A DNA stretch of 64,000 nt, taken from Paenibacillus thermotolerans. Lineage in GTDB: Bacteria > Bacillota > Bacilli > Paenibacillales > YIM-B00363. Position numbers and translations under genes: made by a program. The DNA lies in contig NZ_JAQZSG010000002.1 in NCBI RefSeq assembly GCF_028745515.1, forward strand, positions 183,321 to 247,320, read 5' to 3'. Under the pieces are notes generated by a model. That model ran no database searches and was not told the origin of the DNA. It was given only the letters and a program-made list of their open reading frames with translations. How positions within the stretch are numbered: position 1 is the first letter of the stretch; the number at the start of each line of letters is the position of its first letter. Positions 57,427 through 64,000 of the stretch are shown one piece after another.

Positions 57427-58752
57427 ATGAGATTGTGGAAAAAGCCGTTTATCGTCGCTTCCGTATTAATCATCGTTGTTTTGACAGCGCTTTCAGGATG
57501 TTCGTCTGTGACCGGAGGGGGTAAGACGGAAATCGTCTGGCTCGTCCGTACCGACCCGAATATGATCGAATGGGAAAAGAAAATGATCGCCGACTTCGAG
57601 AAGGAAAATCCGAAAATCAAAGTGAAGCTGGAGCAAATTCCGCAGAACGAAATCGACCAGCGGCTGACGACGATGATCTCCAGCGGCAAGGTGCCGGACG
57701 TCTGGTCGTCCAACTGGGCAAACTCCGGCTTCGCGACGTATTTGAAGATGGGCGCGCTTCTCGATATGACTCCGTATATCGAGAAGGATGCGGCGGAGCT
57801 TGCGACGATCAATCAGGACATCATGAACATCTACAAAATCGACGGTAAAATTTACGGCGTCCCGATGCTCAGTATCGGCAGCTTCCTGTTCTACAACAAA
57901 GACTTGCTTGACGCGGCCGGCCTTCCGTATCCGCCGACCGACTGGGACGATGAAAGCTGGAACTATGACAAAATGCTCGAATACGCCAAGGCGCTCACGA
58001 AGGACGTGGGCGACCCGGAGAAGCAGGTGTTCGGCATACTGAACAACGACAGCCCGAATAAGAAGGCGTGGGCGTTCGGCGGCGATTTCTTCCGTCCGGA
58101 GGCGTACACGACTACGGTTATGGGCGAGCCTACGGTCATGAGACCGGAAAATCTGGAAGCGATCCAATTCAACGTCGATCTCATTCATAAACACAAAGTC
58201 GCTCCGAATCAAGCGACCCTCGATGCGGTCAGCCAGCTCGGCGATCCGTTCATGACAGGCAGGGTGGCAATGGTCATTAACGGAGGCTGGGGCTTCTGGG
58301 CATACAAGCCGGCCGAATTCCGCTGGGGCGTTGCACCGATTCCTTGGCACGAAAAGCGTCAAATTTCGCTTTACGTCGACCCGTGGAACATCAGCGCGAA
58401 GAGCAAGCATCCGGATGAAGCATGGGAGCTGGTCAAGTTCCTCGTCAATCCGAAGAACGGCGGCAAAACGTTCATGGAAAGCACGTCGGCGACGCCGGCC
58501 GATACTTCGCTTGCGGATCAATGGTATAAGCAAATGTCGGATATAACCGGCATGACGGTGGATGAAATCAAGCAGGTGAACGAAGGCGCGATCAAATACG
58601 GCCGCGAATCAGACAACCACTTGATCGATAAGTTCTCCGTCATTAACGATACGATCAACCAGACGGTAACGGCGATATGGAATGCCGAGAAGTCGGTCGA
58701 GGACGGAATGAAGGAAGTCGAAGCGAACCTTAAGGCGTTGAAGCTGGAGTAA
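57427..58752 (+). CDS. Sugar ABC transporter, substrate-binding lipoprotein
   Basis: A 441-residue family 1 solute-binding protein (UgpB/MalE type). Lipobox LSGC near residue 24 anchors it outside the membrane. SSGKVPDVWSSNWANSGFATYLKMGALLDMTPYI and GRVAMVINGGWGFWAYK are characteristic. It binds an unidentified carbohydrate for the two permeases that follow; the ATPase is not in the operon, so a shared MsmX-like ATPase is expected. ATG 57427 or TTG 57424, both behind AAGGAGG. A cre site controls it. Confidence 0.92.
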   Translation: MRLWKKPFIVASVLIIVVLTALSGCSSVTGGGKTEIVWLVRTDPNMIEWEKKMIADFEKENPKIKVKLEQIPQNEIDQRLTTMISSGKVPDVWSSNWANSGFATYLKMGALLDMTPYIEKDAAELATINQDIMNIYKIDGKIYGVPMLSIGSFLFYNKDLLDAAGLPYPPTDWDDESWNYDKMLEYAKALTKDVGDPEKQVFGILNNDSPNKKAWAFGGDFFRPEAYTTTVMGEPTVMRPENLEAIQFNVDLIHKHKVAPNQATLDAVSQLGDPFMTGRVAMVINGGWGFWAYKPAEFRWGVAPIPWHEKRQISLYVDPWNISAKSKHPDEAWELVKFLVNPKNGGKTFMESTSATPADTSLADQWYKQMSDITGMTVDEIKQVNEGAIKYGRESDNHLIDKFSVINDTINQTVTAIWNAEKSVEDGMKEVEANLKALKLE

Positions 58753-58841
58753 ACACAATAACGGACGCGCGCTTCCCTCGGGCGGGAAAGTTGTGAATGC
58801 CGCCGTTGCGGGAAGCGCCCGTCCAATCGAGGTGATAACCT

Positions 58842-59753
58842 TTGAAAAGACGCAGCAAGCTTGGCCCCGAGCTGTTGAAGGAGGAAAGAGCGTTCTGGAT
58901 CTTCATCTCCCCGTGGGTCATCGGTTTTCTTCTGTTTACCGGCGGTCCGATCATCGCTTCGCTGTTTCTGAGCTTTACGAACTACAACGTCATCGATCCT
59001 CCCGCATTCATCGGCTTCGGGAATTATAACGCGCTGTTCCACGATAAGCTGTTTTACAAATCACTGTCCGTTACGACGTATTATGCGGTGCTTTCGGTGC
59101 CTTTTACGATTGTTTGCTCCTTGCTGCTAGCCGTATTGCTCAACCAAAAAATTCGCGGGCAAGCGGTGTTTCGCACGCTGTACTACGCGCCGACGATCGT
59201 ATCCGGCGTATCCGTCGCCTTCCTGTGGTCTTGGCTGCTGAACAAAGATTTCGGCGTGGTCAATTCCTTGCTGTATCAATGGTTCGGCATCCAGGGGCCG
59301 GGCTGGTTTTCGGACGGCAGATGGGTCATACCGTCCATGGTGCTGATGCAGCTGACGGCGCTCGGCGGAACGATGGTTATATTTCTCGCCAGCTTGCAGT
59401 CGATGCCGTCGGATTTGTACGAATCGGCGGAAATCGACGGGGCGAACCGGCTGACGAAGTTTTTCCGCATCACGATTCCGCTCATTTCGCCGGTCATTTT
59501 GTTTAACGGGATTATCGGCATTATTTCATCGTTTCAAATTTTTACCCAAGCTTACGTCATTACGAGAGGCGGGCCGGACTGGAACTCGTACTTCTATGTG
59601 TACTATTTGTTTAATACGGCGTTCGCCCAATTCCGAATGGGTTATGCATCGGCGCAGGCGTGGATTTTGTTCATCGTCATTTTTGCGCTGACGCTGCTTG
59701 CCCTCTGGGGGTCCAAGCGGTTCGTCTATTACGAATACGACAATAAACGGTAG
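58842..59753 (+). CDS. Sugar ABC transporter permease (MalF/LplB type)
   Basis: A 303-residue permease with six helices. The EAA motif (YESAEIDGANRLTKFFRITIPLISP) that docks the ATPase is intact, as is the N-terminal WIFISPWVIGFLLFTGGPIIASLFLSF. TTG start behind GAGGTGA. Middle gene of the sugar importer. Confidence 0.93.
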   Translation: MKRRSKLGPELLKEERAFWIFISPWVIGFLLFTGGPIIASLFLSFTNYNVIDPPAFIGFGNYNALFHDKLFYKSLSVTTYYAVLSVPFTIVCSLLLAVLLNQKIRGQAVFRTLYYAPTIVSGVSVAFLWSWLLNKDFGVVNSLLYQWFGIQGPGWFSDGRWVIPSMVLMQLTALGGTMVIFLASLQSMPSDLYESAEIDGANRLTKFFRITIPLISPVILFNGIIGIISSFQIFTQAYVITRGGPDWNSYFYVYYLFNTAFAQFRMGYASAQAWILFIVIFALTLLALWGSKRFVYYEYDNKR

Positions 59754-59767
59754 GGAGTGCGGACAGC

Positions 59768-60625
59768 ATGCAACTGAAAAAACGCTTAAACCACGGCGAA
59801 CTCGGACCGGTCGGCAGAGTGGTCGTCTATGCGCTGTTGTTCGCGGGACTGCTGCTCTTCGCATTCCCGCTGTTCTGGATGGTCACGACGTCGCTGAAGA
59901 CGCTCGGGAGCGTTCATAAAATTCCGATGGTATGGATTCCGAATCCGTTCGTGTGGGGAAATTACTCGGAAGTGTTCAACAAGGTGCCGTATATGCGGTA
60001 CATGATTAATACGATCGTGTATACGGGAATTACGATGTTCTCGACGGCGTTCGCCTCTTCGCTCGTGGCGTTCGCTTTCGCGCGGCTGCGGGCCAGAGGC
60101 AGCGCGGTGCTATTCGCGCTTGTGCTGAGCACGATGATGATTCCGCCGCAGGTGACGATGATTCCGCAATATTTGTTGTTCAACCAGTTCAACTGGATCG
60201 ATTCGTATTTGCCGCTCATCATTCCGTCGTTCGCGGGCAGCGCGTTCCTGATCTTCCTGCTGCGGCAGTTTTACCTCGGCATTTCGAAAGAGCTGGACGA
60301 AGCCGTGAAAATCGACGGCGGCGGCTATTTCACGATTTATTTCCGGGTCATTCTGCCGCTGTCGGTGCCGGCGGTCGCGACGGCGGTCATTATGGAATTT
60401 ATGTACCGCTGGAACGACCTGATCGGGCCGCTCATTTATTTGAGCACCGGTGAGCTGTACCCGCTGTCGCTCGGGCTCGCCAACTTTACCGCGGCTTACA
60501 GCGCTACGCCTTGGAACTTGCTGATGGCCGCTTCGTGCGTCGCCGTGCTGCCGCCGCTGCTGCTGTTTTTCTTCGCGCAGAAATATTTCATTCAAGGCAT
60601 CGTGATTACGGGGTCCAAGGGGTAG
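59768..60625 (+). CDS. Sugar ABC transporter permease (MalG type)
   Basis: A 285-residue permease with six helices and the EAA loop DEAVKIDGGGYFTIYFRVILPLSVPA. It starts 14 bp after the first permease gene and ends the importer operon; the terminal YFIQGIVITGSKG is the usual MalG ending. ATG preceded by a weak GGGAG. Confidence 0.93.
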   Translation: MQLKKRLNHGELGPVGRVVVYALLFAGLLLFAFPLFWMVTTSLKTLGSVHKIPMVWIPNPFVWGNYSEVFNKVPYMRYMINTIVYTGITMFSTAFASSLVAFAFARLRARGSAVLFALVLSTMMIPPQVTMIPQYLLFNQFNWIDSYLPLIIPSFAGSAFLIFLLRQFYLGISKELDEAVKIDGGGYFTIYFRVILPLSVPAVATAVIMEFMYRWNDLIGPLIYLSTGELYPLSLGLANFTAAYSATPWNLLMAASCVAVLPPLLLFFFAQKYFIQGIVITGSKG

Positions 60626-60707
60626 CTCTTGGATAAAATGTCCGCCGCTGGAAACAATACGTGATGATTCGACGACTACGCGAAAAGATTTGGAGGCATC
60701 GATTGTG

Positions 60708-60911
60708 ATGGACGTAAATCGCGCGAAAGAGATCATTTCCAGCACGGATACGATTCAAGTGCAGCTGAACGGGAAAGACGTATGGCTCGACAGCGTCGAC
60801 GCCACGTCGCAGATGGTTACCGTTCACGAGCAAGGCCCGGGACAGCAGGAATCGATCACGGTACGGGTGCAGGAATTAGATGAAGTAGGCAGAATGAGCA
60901 CAAGGATGTAG
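60708..60911 (+). CDS. sspH: H-type small acid-soluble spore protein
   Basis: A 67-residue SspH-family protein: MDVNRAKEIISSTDTIQVQLNGKDVWLDSVD.. matches the family's opening and VWIxDVD core. B. subtilis SspH has 59 residues; the extra tail ends VGRMSTRM. Made in the forespore and bound to or near spore DNA/core. GGAGG 11 nt upstream. Strong terminator downstream. Direct evidence that the host sporulates. Confidence 0.9.
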   Translation: MDVNRAKEIISSTDTIQVQLNGKDVWLDSVDATSQMVTVHEQGPGQQESITVRVQELDEVGRMSTRM

Positions 60912-60923
60912 ACAAGTTGCGGC

Positions 60924-60969
60924 AAAAGGCGCCCCGGTAACGGTGAACTTCACCATGGGGCGCCTTTTT
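60924..60969 (+). terminator. Rho-independent terminator after sspH
   Basis: AAAAGGCGCCCC / GGGGCGCCTTTTT long stem. Confidence 0.88.
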
Positions 60970-60982
60970 GGCAGGCGGCGGG

Positions 60983-61156
60983 TTATGGGGCGGAGGGGAT
61001 GTGTTTTTCGTAAACCGTAACCTCGTATATGGCGCTCATGCCGGCTTTCTCGTAAAGGCGGTAAGCGCCGGACGGATTTTGCGCGTCCTCCATGACGGCC
61101 GGCTTGACCCGCAGGTTCGCCGTTCTCGGCGCATCTGCCTCCGGCGTGTTAGGCAT
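60983..61156 (-). CDS. Small protein resembling a GNAT C-terminus (57 aa)
   Basis: A 57-residue frame with an excellent ribosome site (AAGGAGG, 8-nt spacing). After a Pro/Ala-rich start the segment NPSGAYRLYEKAGMSAIYEVTVYEKH matches the last helix and strand of GNAT acetyltransferases (N-P-S-G-A-x-x-L-Y-E-K-x-G-M). The acetyl-CoA loop that should precede it is missing. It is either a remnant of a GNAT gene kept with a new start or a stand-alone small protein; enzyme activity is not expected. Confidence 0.55.
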   Translation of the reverse strand: MPNTPEADAPRTANLRVKPAVMEDAQNPSGAYRLYEKAGMSAIYEVTVYEKHIPSAP

Positions 61157-61226
61157 GGGCGATGCCTCCTTTTTTTCGGTTAGGTACTCGTGTATTCGCC
61201 GGGCGGGGAATCGTTTACCTGCTCGC

Positions 61227-61256
61227 TTGCCGATTGCCGGCCCATGTATATATAAT
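61227..61256 (+). promoter_or_regulatory. Sigma-A promoter of thiL
   Basis: TTGCCG, 18-bp spacer, TATAAT. Confidence 0.6.
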
Positions 61257-61314
61257 GAAGGGAATATAAAGGCTATTCGGATTTTGTTGACGGAAGCGGC
61301 GGTGCGGTTGCCTC

Positions 61315-62409
61315 ATGGACGAATTTGCGTTAATTCGCCGGTTGACGGCGGGACGGGCGGACGCTGCGAAGCATCCGGGGGTTGCGGTCGGCGTCGGCGA
61401 CGACGCGGCGGTGGTGGAAGCGGCGCCGGGGAAGCAGATCGTGCTGACGTGCGATACGATGGTGGAGACGGTGCATTTCCTTCCGTGGACGATGCGCGAC
61501 GAGGACACGGGCTGGAAGGCGATGGCGTCCAACATCAGCGATTTGGCGGCGATGGGCGCGGAACCGCTGTATGCGCTGGCGGCGATCAGCGTGCCGCAGG
61601 GGTTTCCCGTAGAGCGGCTCGAGCGCTTGTACGAGGGGTTGTACGCGTGCGCCAAGGAATACGGCGTCGCGGTGGTCGGCGGGGACACAACGTCGTCCCC
61701 GCATGAATTGGTCGTCACGGTGACGGCGGTCGGGAGCGTGGAGCGGGAGCGCGCGCTGCTGCGCTCCGGGGCGCGCCCCGGCGACGTCGTCTTCGTGACG
61801 GGGCCGCTCGGCCTGTCGTCGGCAGGCCTCGATTATTTGATGCGGCGGCGGCTGCCTGCCGCAGAGGCTGTGGCGGCGGCCGGCAGCGAGTACGCCGCGC
61901 TTGTTGCGGCGCATCAGCGCCCGCGGCCGCAGGTGGCGGCCGGGCGCGTGCTGGCGCTGTCGGTGGGGCTGGCGCACGCGCTCAACGACGTCAGCGACGG
62001 ACTCGCGAGCGAAGCGTGGGAAATCGCCGAAGCATCCGGCGTGCGGATCGTGCTGGACGAGGCGGCGCTTCCGGTGCATGATGCGCTTGCGGCGTACTGC
62101 TCGTCTGCCGGTGCGGGCTCCGACGCGGACGCGCGTGCAGGTCTGGGTGCGGGTGCGGGTGCGGGTGCGGGTGCGGGTGCTGGTGGAAAGAGCGCGCTCG
62201 AATTTATTTTGTATGGGGGCGAGGACTACCAGCTGGTAGGCACCGCCCCGCGGGAGCGCGCCGATGCGCTGCTCGCGGCGCTGGCCGGCGCGGGCTGCGA
62301 GGCGGCGATCGTCGGCGAGGTGCGCTCCGGCGATGCCGGCGTGGAGCTTGCTCGCCGCGACGGTCGGCTTGAGCCGATCGCCAAGCGCGGGTACAACCAC
62401 TTTGGTTAG
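61315..62409 (+). CDS. thiL: Thiamine-monophosphate kinase
   Basis: A 364-residue ThiL, which phosphorylates TMP to TPP. PurM/ThiL marks: VGVGDDAAVVE, TCDTMVETVHF, NISDLAAMGAEPLYAL, VGGDTTSS, NDVSDGLASEAWEIAEAS and YGGEDYQLVGT. An insert near residues 270-290 is an (Ala-Gly) run encoded by GGTGCG hexamers at 62146-62181, absent from ordinary ThiL and probably a surface loop. The ribosome site is poor. First gene of a thiL-tsaE-tsaB cluster common in bacilli. Confidence 0.94.
   Translation: MDEFALIRRLTAGRADAAKHPGVAVGVGDDAAVVEAAPGKQIVLTCDTMVETVHFLPWTMRDEDTGWKAMASNISDLAAMGAEPLYALAAISVPQGFPVERLERLYEGLYACAKEYGVAVVGGDTTSSPHELVVTVTAVGSVERERALLRSGARPGDVVFVTGPLGLSSAGLDYLMRRRLPAAEAVAAAGSEYAALVAAHQRPRPQVAAGRVLALSVGLAHALNDVSDGLASEAWEIAEASGVRIVLDEAALPVHDALAAYCSSAGAGSDADARAGLGAGAGAGAGAGAGGKSALEFILYGGEDYQLVGTAPRERADALLAALAGAGCEAAIVGEVRSGDAGVELARRDGRLEPIAKRGYNHFG
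62146..62181 (+). repeat. In-frame hexamer array within thiL
   Basis: Five perfect GGTGCG copies and one GGTGCT, coding for an Ala-Gly tract. Changes in copy number keep the reading frame. Confidence 0.9.
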
Positions 62410-62450
62410 TCTGCGGAGTGGGGAGGGGGCGGCTTACTGCGGTTGAGTGC

Positions 62451-62530
62451 TCGAGCAAGTGGAGTTTTTCCCGTTGTACGAGGTGGAACCGCGGCGGATC
62501 GACCGAGTAAGTGGAGTTTCTCCCTTTAAT
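62451..62530. repeat. Direct repeat pair between thiL and tsaE
   Basis: CGAGCAAGTGGAGTTTTTCC near 62451 and CGAGTAAGTGGAGTTTCTCC near 62503 match except for two positions. Confidence 0.75.
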
Positions 62531-62558
62531 GCGTAGTAATTTGAGGCGTGTCAGTGGG

Positions 62559-62647
62559 AATAGTGAAGTTTGACCGCGCTATTTTGCAGAAACGAGGCTC
62601 GTGGAGGAAAATAGTGAGGTGAAACTTCCTTATTGCGGCGGTTTCAA
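62559..62647. repeat. Palindromic repeat family C, copy 1 (89 bp)
   Basis: Begins AATAGTGAAGTTTGACCGCG. Its second half, reverse-complemented, aligns with its first half (AATAGTGAAGTTT against AATAAGGAAGTTT, then CTATTT), giving an imperfect ~27-bp stem and 20-nt loop. The 62410-62789 gap holds only repeats. Confidence 0.88.
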
Positions 62648-62671
62648 TGAAAAGTGGCGGGGAACCGGAGA

Positions 62672-62760
62672 AATAGTGAAGTTTGACCGCGCTATTTTGC
62701 AGTAATGAGGCCTGTGGAGGCAAATAGTGAGGTGAAACTTCCTTAATGCGGCGGTTTCAA
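62672..62760. repeat. Palindromic repeat family C, copy 2 (89 bp)
   Basis: About 93% identical to copy 1 over 89 bp, same orientation, 113-bp period; ends 30 bp before tsaE. Confidence 0.88.
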
Positions 62761-62789
62761 ATATTTTTCTTGGGGGAGGTTGGCCGGAC

Positions 62790-63284
62790 ATGAGCGAAGC
62801 AGGAAAAACGTACCGATATTACGCCGAGAGCGAAATAGCAACGGAACGGCTTGCGAAGCATTTGGCGATGAGGATGGGGCCGGGGTATGTGCTCGCGCTG
62901 GACGGCGACCTCGGAGCGGGGAAGACGCGCTTCTCCCAGGCAGTGGCGAAGGCGCTCGGCGTGAAGGAATCGGTTAATTCGCCAACGTTTACAATAATTA
63001 AGGAATATAAGGGCGAGAAGCTGCCCTTTTATCATATGGATGTGTACCGGATTTCGGCGGAAGAAGCGGACGAGCTTGGCCTCGACGACTATTTTTTCGG
63101 CGACGGGGTGACCGTTGTGGAGTGGGCGAGCATCATTCAGGAGCTGCTCCCGCCGGAACGGCTGGATGTGTATATATCGGTTCAGGGTGCGACGGAGAGG
63201 GAGTTTGCGATTACGCCGCACGGAACGGGACACAAGGTATGGTGCGAGAAATTGGCGGAAATGAAGGTGCTTGCAAGTGAGTAA
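62790..63284 (+). CDS. tsaE: tRNA threonylcarbamoyladenosine biosynthesis ATPase TsaE
   Basis: A 164-residue P-loop ATPase needed for t6A modification of tRNAs reading ANN codons. Walker A GDLGAGKTRFSQ (about residues 39-50), SPTFTIIKEY, FYHMDVYRI and VVEWASII are the family blocks. GGGGAGG lies 10 nt upstream. It overlaps or nearly abuts tsaB, its partner. Confidence 0.96.
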   Translation: MSEAGKTYRYYAESEIATERLAKHLAMRMGPGYVLALDGDLGAGKTRFSQAVAKALGVKESVNSPTFTIIKEYKGEKLPFYHMDVYRISAEEADELGLDDYFFGDGVTVVEWASIIQELLPPERLDVYISVQGATEREFAITPHGTGHKVWCEKLAEMKVLASE

Positions 63285-63324
63285 TACCGGATTGAACGGC
63301 AGCGGCAGCAGCAAGGAGTTCGAA

Positions 63325-64000
63325 GTGGGGCCGATGCTGGCGATCGATACGTCGTCCGCAGCGATGACGCTGGCTATAGTAGATGGAGATCGAGTGCTTG
63401 GCGAGATGCAGTCTCTTACCGAGCGCAACCATTCGGTACGGCTGCTGCCGGAGCTGGAGACGCTGATGAAATCAAGCGGACTAAGCCCGCGCGATCTTAG
63501 GGCGGTTGCGGTCGGGCGCGGCCCCGGCTCGTATACAGGCGTGAGGATCGGCGTAACGGCGGCCAAAACGCTCGCCTGGTCGCTCGGCCTTCCGCTGTAC
63601 GCGGTGTCGAGCCTCGAAGCGCTCTCCCTCGGCGGATGGCGCGCCGCCGCAGAGGCCGCGCAGCCGAGCGCTCCTGCGTGGGTGGTTCCGGCGCTGGATG
63701 CGCGCCGCGGACAAGCATTCACGGCGATCTACGCCGTGGACGCAGACGGGGCATGGACGAACGTCCGCCCCGACGCCATCGAGCTGTTCCGCGGATACGC
63801 CTCGGAACAGGTGACGCACGCGCCGGGGCGGCCCGGCACGATCGTATTTGTCGTCAGCGACGAGCAAAGCTTCGCCGACGACATCGACGCCGCGGCCGAA
63901 GGCGCCGGCGTCAACATCCTGCGCGTGCCGCATGCTTCGCAGGCGCGGGACATCGCCGCCGTGGCGCGGCGGCACGGAGGCGCGTCGCGGGGGGGGGGCG
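63325..64000 (+). CDS. tsaB: tRNA threonylcarbamoyladenosine biosynthesis protein TsaB (cut by window end)
   Basis: About 225 residues before the window ends; no stop yet. The start MLAIDTSSAAMTLAIVDGDRVLGEMQ and VGRGPGSYTGVRIGVTAAKTLAWSLGLPLYAVSSLEAL are TsaB hallmarks. TsaB is an inactive ASKHA paralogue that scaffolds TsaD and TsaE. The best start is GTG 63325, 6 nt after AAGGAG; GTG 63277 (overlapping tsaE by 8 bp) and ATG 63334 are alternatives. Confidence 0.95.
   Translation, partial: MGPMLAIDTSSAAMTLAIVDGDRVLGEMQSLTERNHSVRLLPELETLMKSSGLSPRDLRAVAVGRGPGSYTGVRIGVTAAKTLAWSLGLPLYAVSSLEALSLGGWRAAAEAAQPSAPAWVVPALDARRGQAFTAIYAVDADGAWTNVRPDAIELFRGYASEQVTHAPGRPGTIVFVVSDEQSFADDIDAAAEGAGVNILRVPHASQARDIAAVARRHGGASRGGG

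Noticed and set aside
57493..58533. Minus-strand frame opposite the sugar-binding protein gene
   Set aside because: Antisense to a well-supported lipoprotein gene and rich in Arg/Val without any domain.
61330..62400. Minus-strand frame opposite thiL
   Set aside because: High-GC antisense artefact; thiL on the plus strand has all kinase motifs.

Overview
This looks like chromosome from an endospore-forming Firmicute, most likely Paenibacillaceae (Paenibacillus or Cohnella type). The grounds are strong AAGGAGG-type ribosome sites, frequent GTG/TTG starts, spore genes (an H-type small acid-soluble protein, spo0M, a GerAB remnant, a Ku/LigD pair with a sigma-G-like promoter), a ugtP plus LtaA-like glycolipid pair, and Bacillus-type sigma-A promoters and LexA boxes. 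No database search was possible, so family names rest on motifs read by eye.

Layout. 1-9.1 kb: end of a quinone oxidoreductase, thioesterase, LysR regulator, sugar dehydrogenase lipoprotein, several tiny genes, an aldose epimerase, a csp-ydjO-TerC cluster, Cu/Zn SOD and DegV. 9.2-18.6 kb: phosphoesterase, hydrolase, rmuC, two Gln-rich coiled-coil proteins, a divergent uracil-DNA glycosylase, a second TerC and a large RND pump. 18.7-21.9 kb: a TPP riboswitch with terminator controlling thiYXZ, then tRNA-Thr(CGT). 22-28.8 kb: small proteins, HAD phosphatase, ung, an SPL-like radical SAM protein, a nitrilase/GNAT operon, spo0M. 28.8-33 kb: accessory-looking DNA with two minisatellites, a degenerate IS1595-like gene behind a LexA-type promoter, and an ABC exporter behind an apparent attenuator with a 7-codon leader ORF. 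33-41.9 kb: aromatic acid exporter, MerR regulator, ugtP/flippase pair, DMT transporter, HTH regulator with hydrolase and reductase. 41.9-43.2 kb: an 11-bp minisatellite and a GerAB fragment. 43.4-54.3 kb: two bactofilins (one with an M23 peptidase), tdk, an AAC(3)-like protein, a two-component system divergent from an ABC exporter, a ParM-like actin, cardiolipin synthase. 54.3-57.1 kb: Ku with split LigD. 57.2-64 kb: a catabolite-controlled sugar ABC importer, sspH, thiL, palindromic repeats, tsaE and tsaB (cut by the window end).

The least ordinary material is regulatory and intergenic. Three LexA-type sites sit in or near promoters of rmuC, the IS1595-like gene and two unknown mini-genes. 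The ABC exporter has a candidate translation-sensing leader. A dispersed ~30-bp motif borders three unrelated minisatellites. Two other palindromic repeat families occur at 4.2-4.4 kb and 62.4-62.8 kb.
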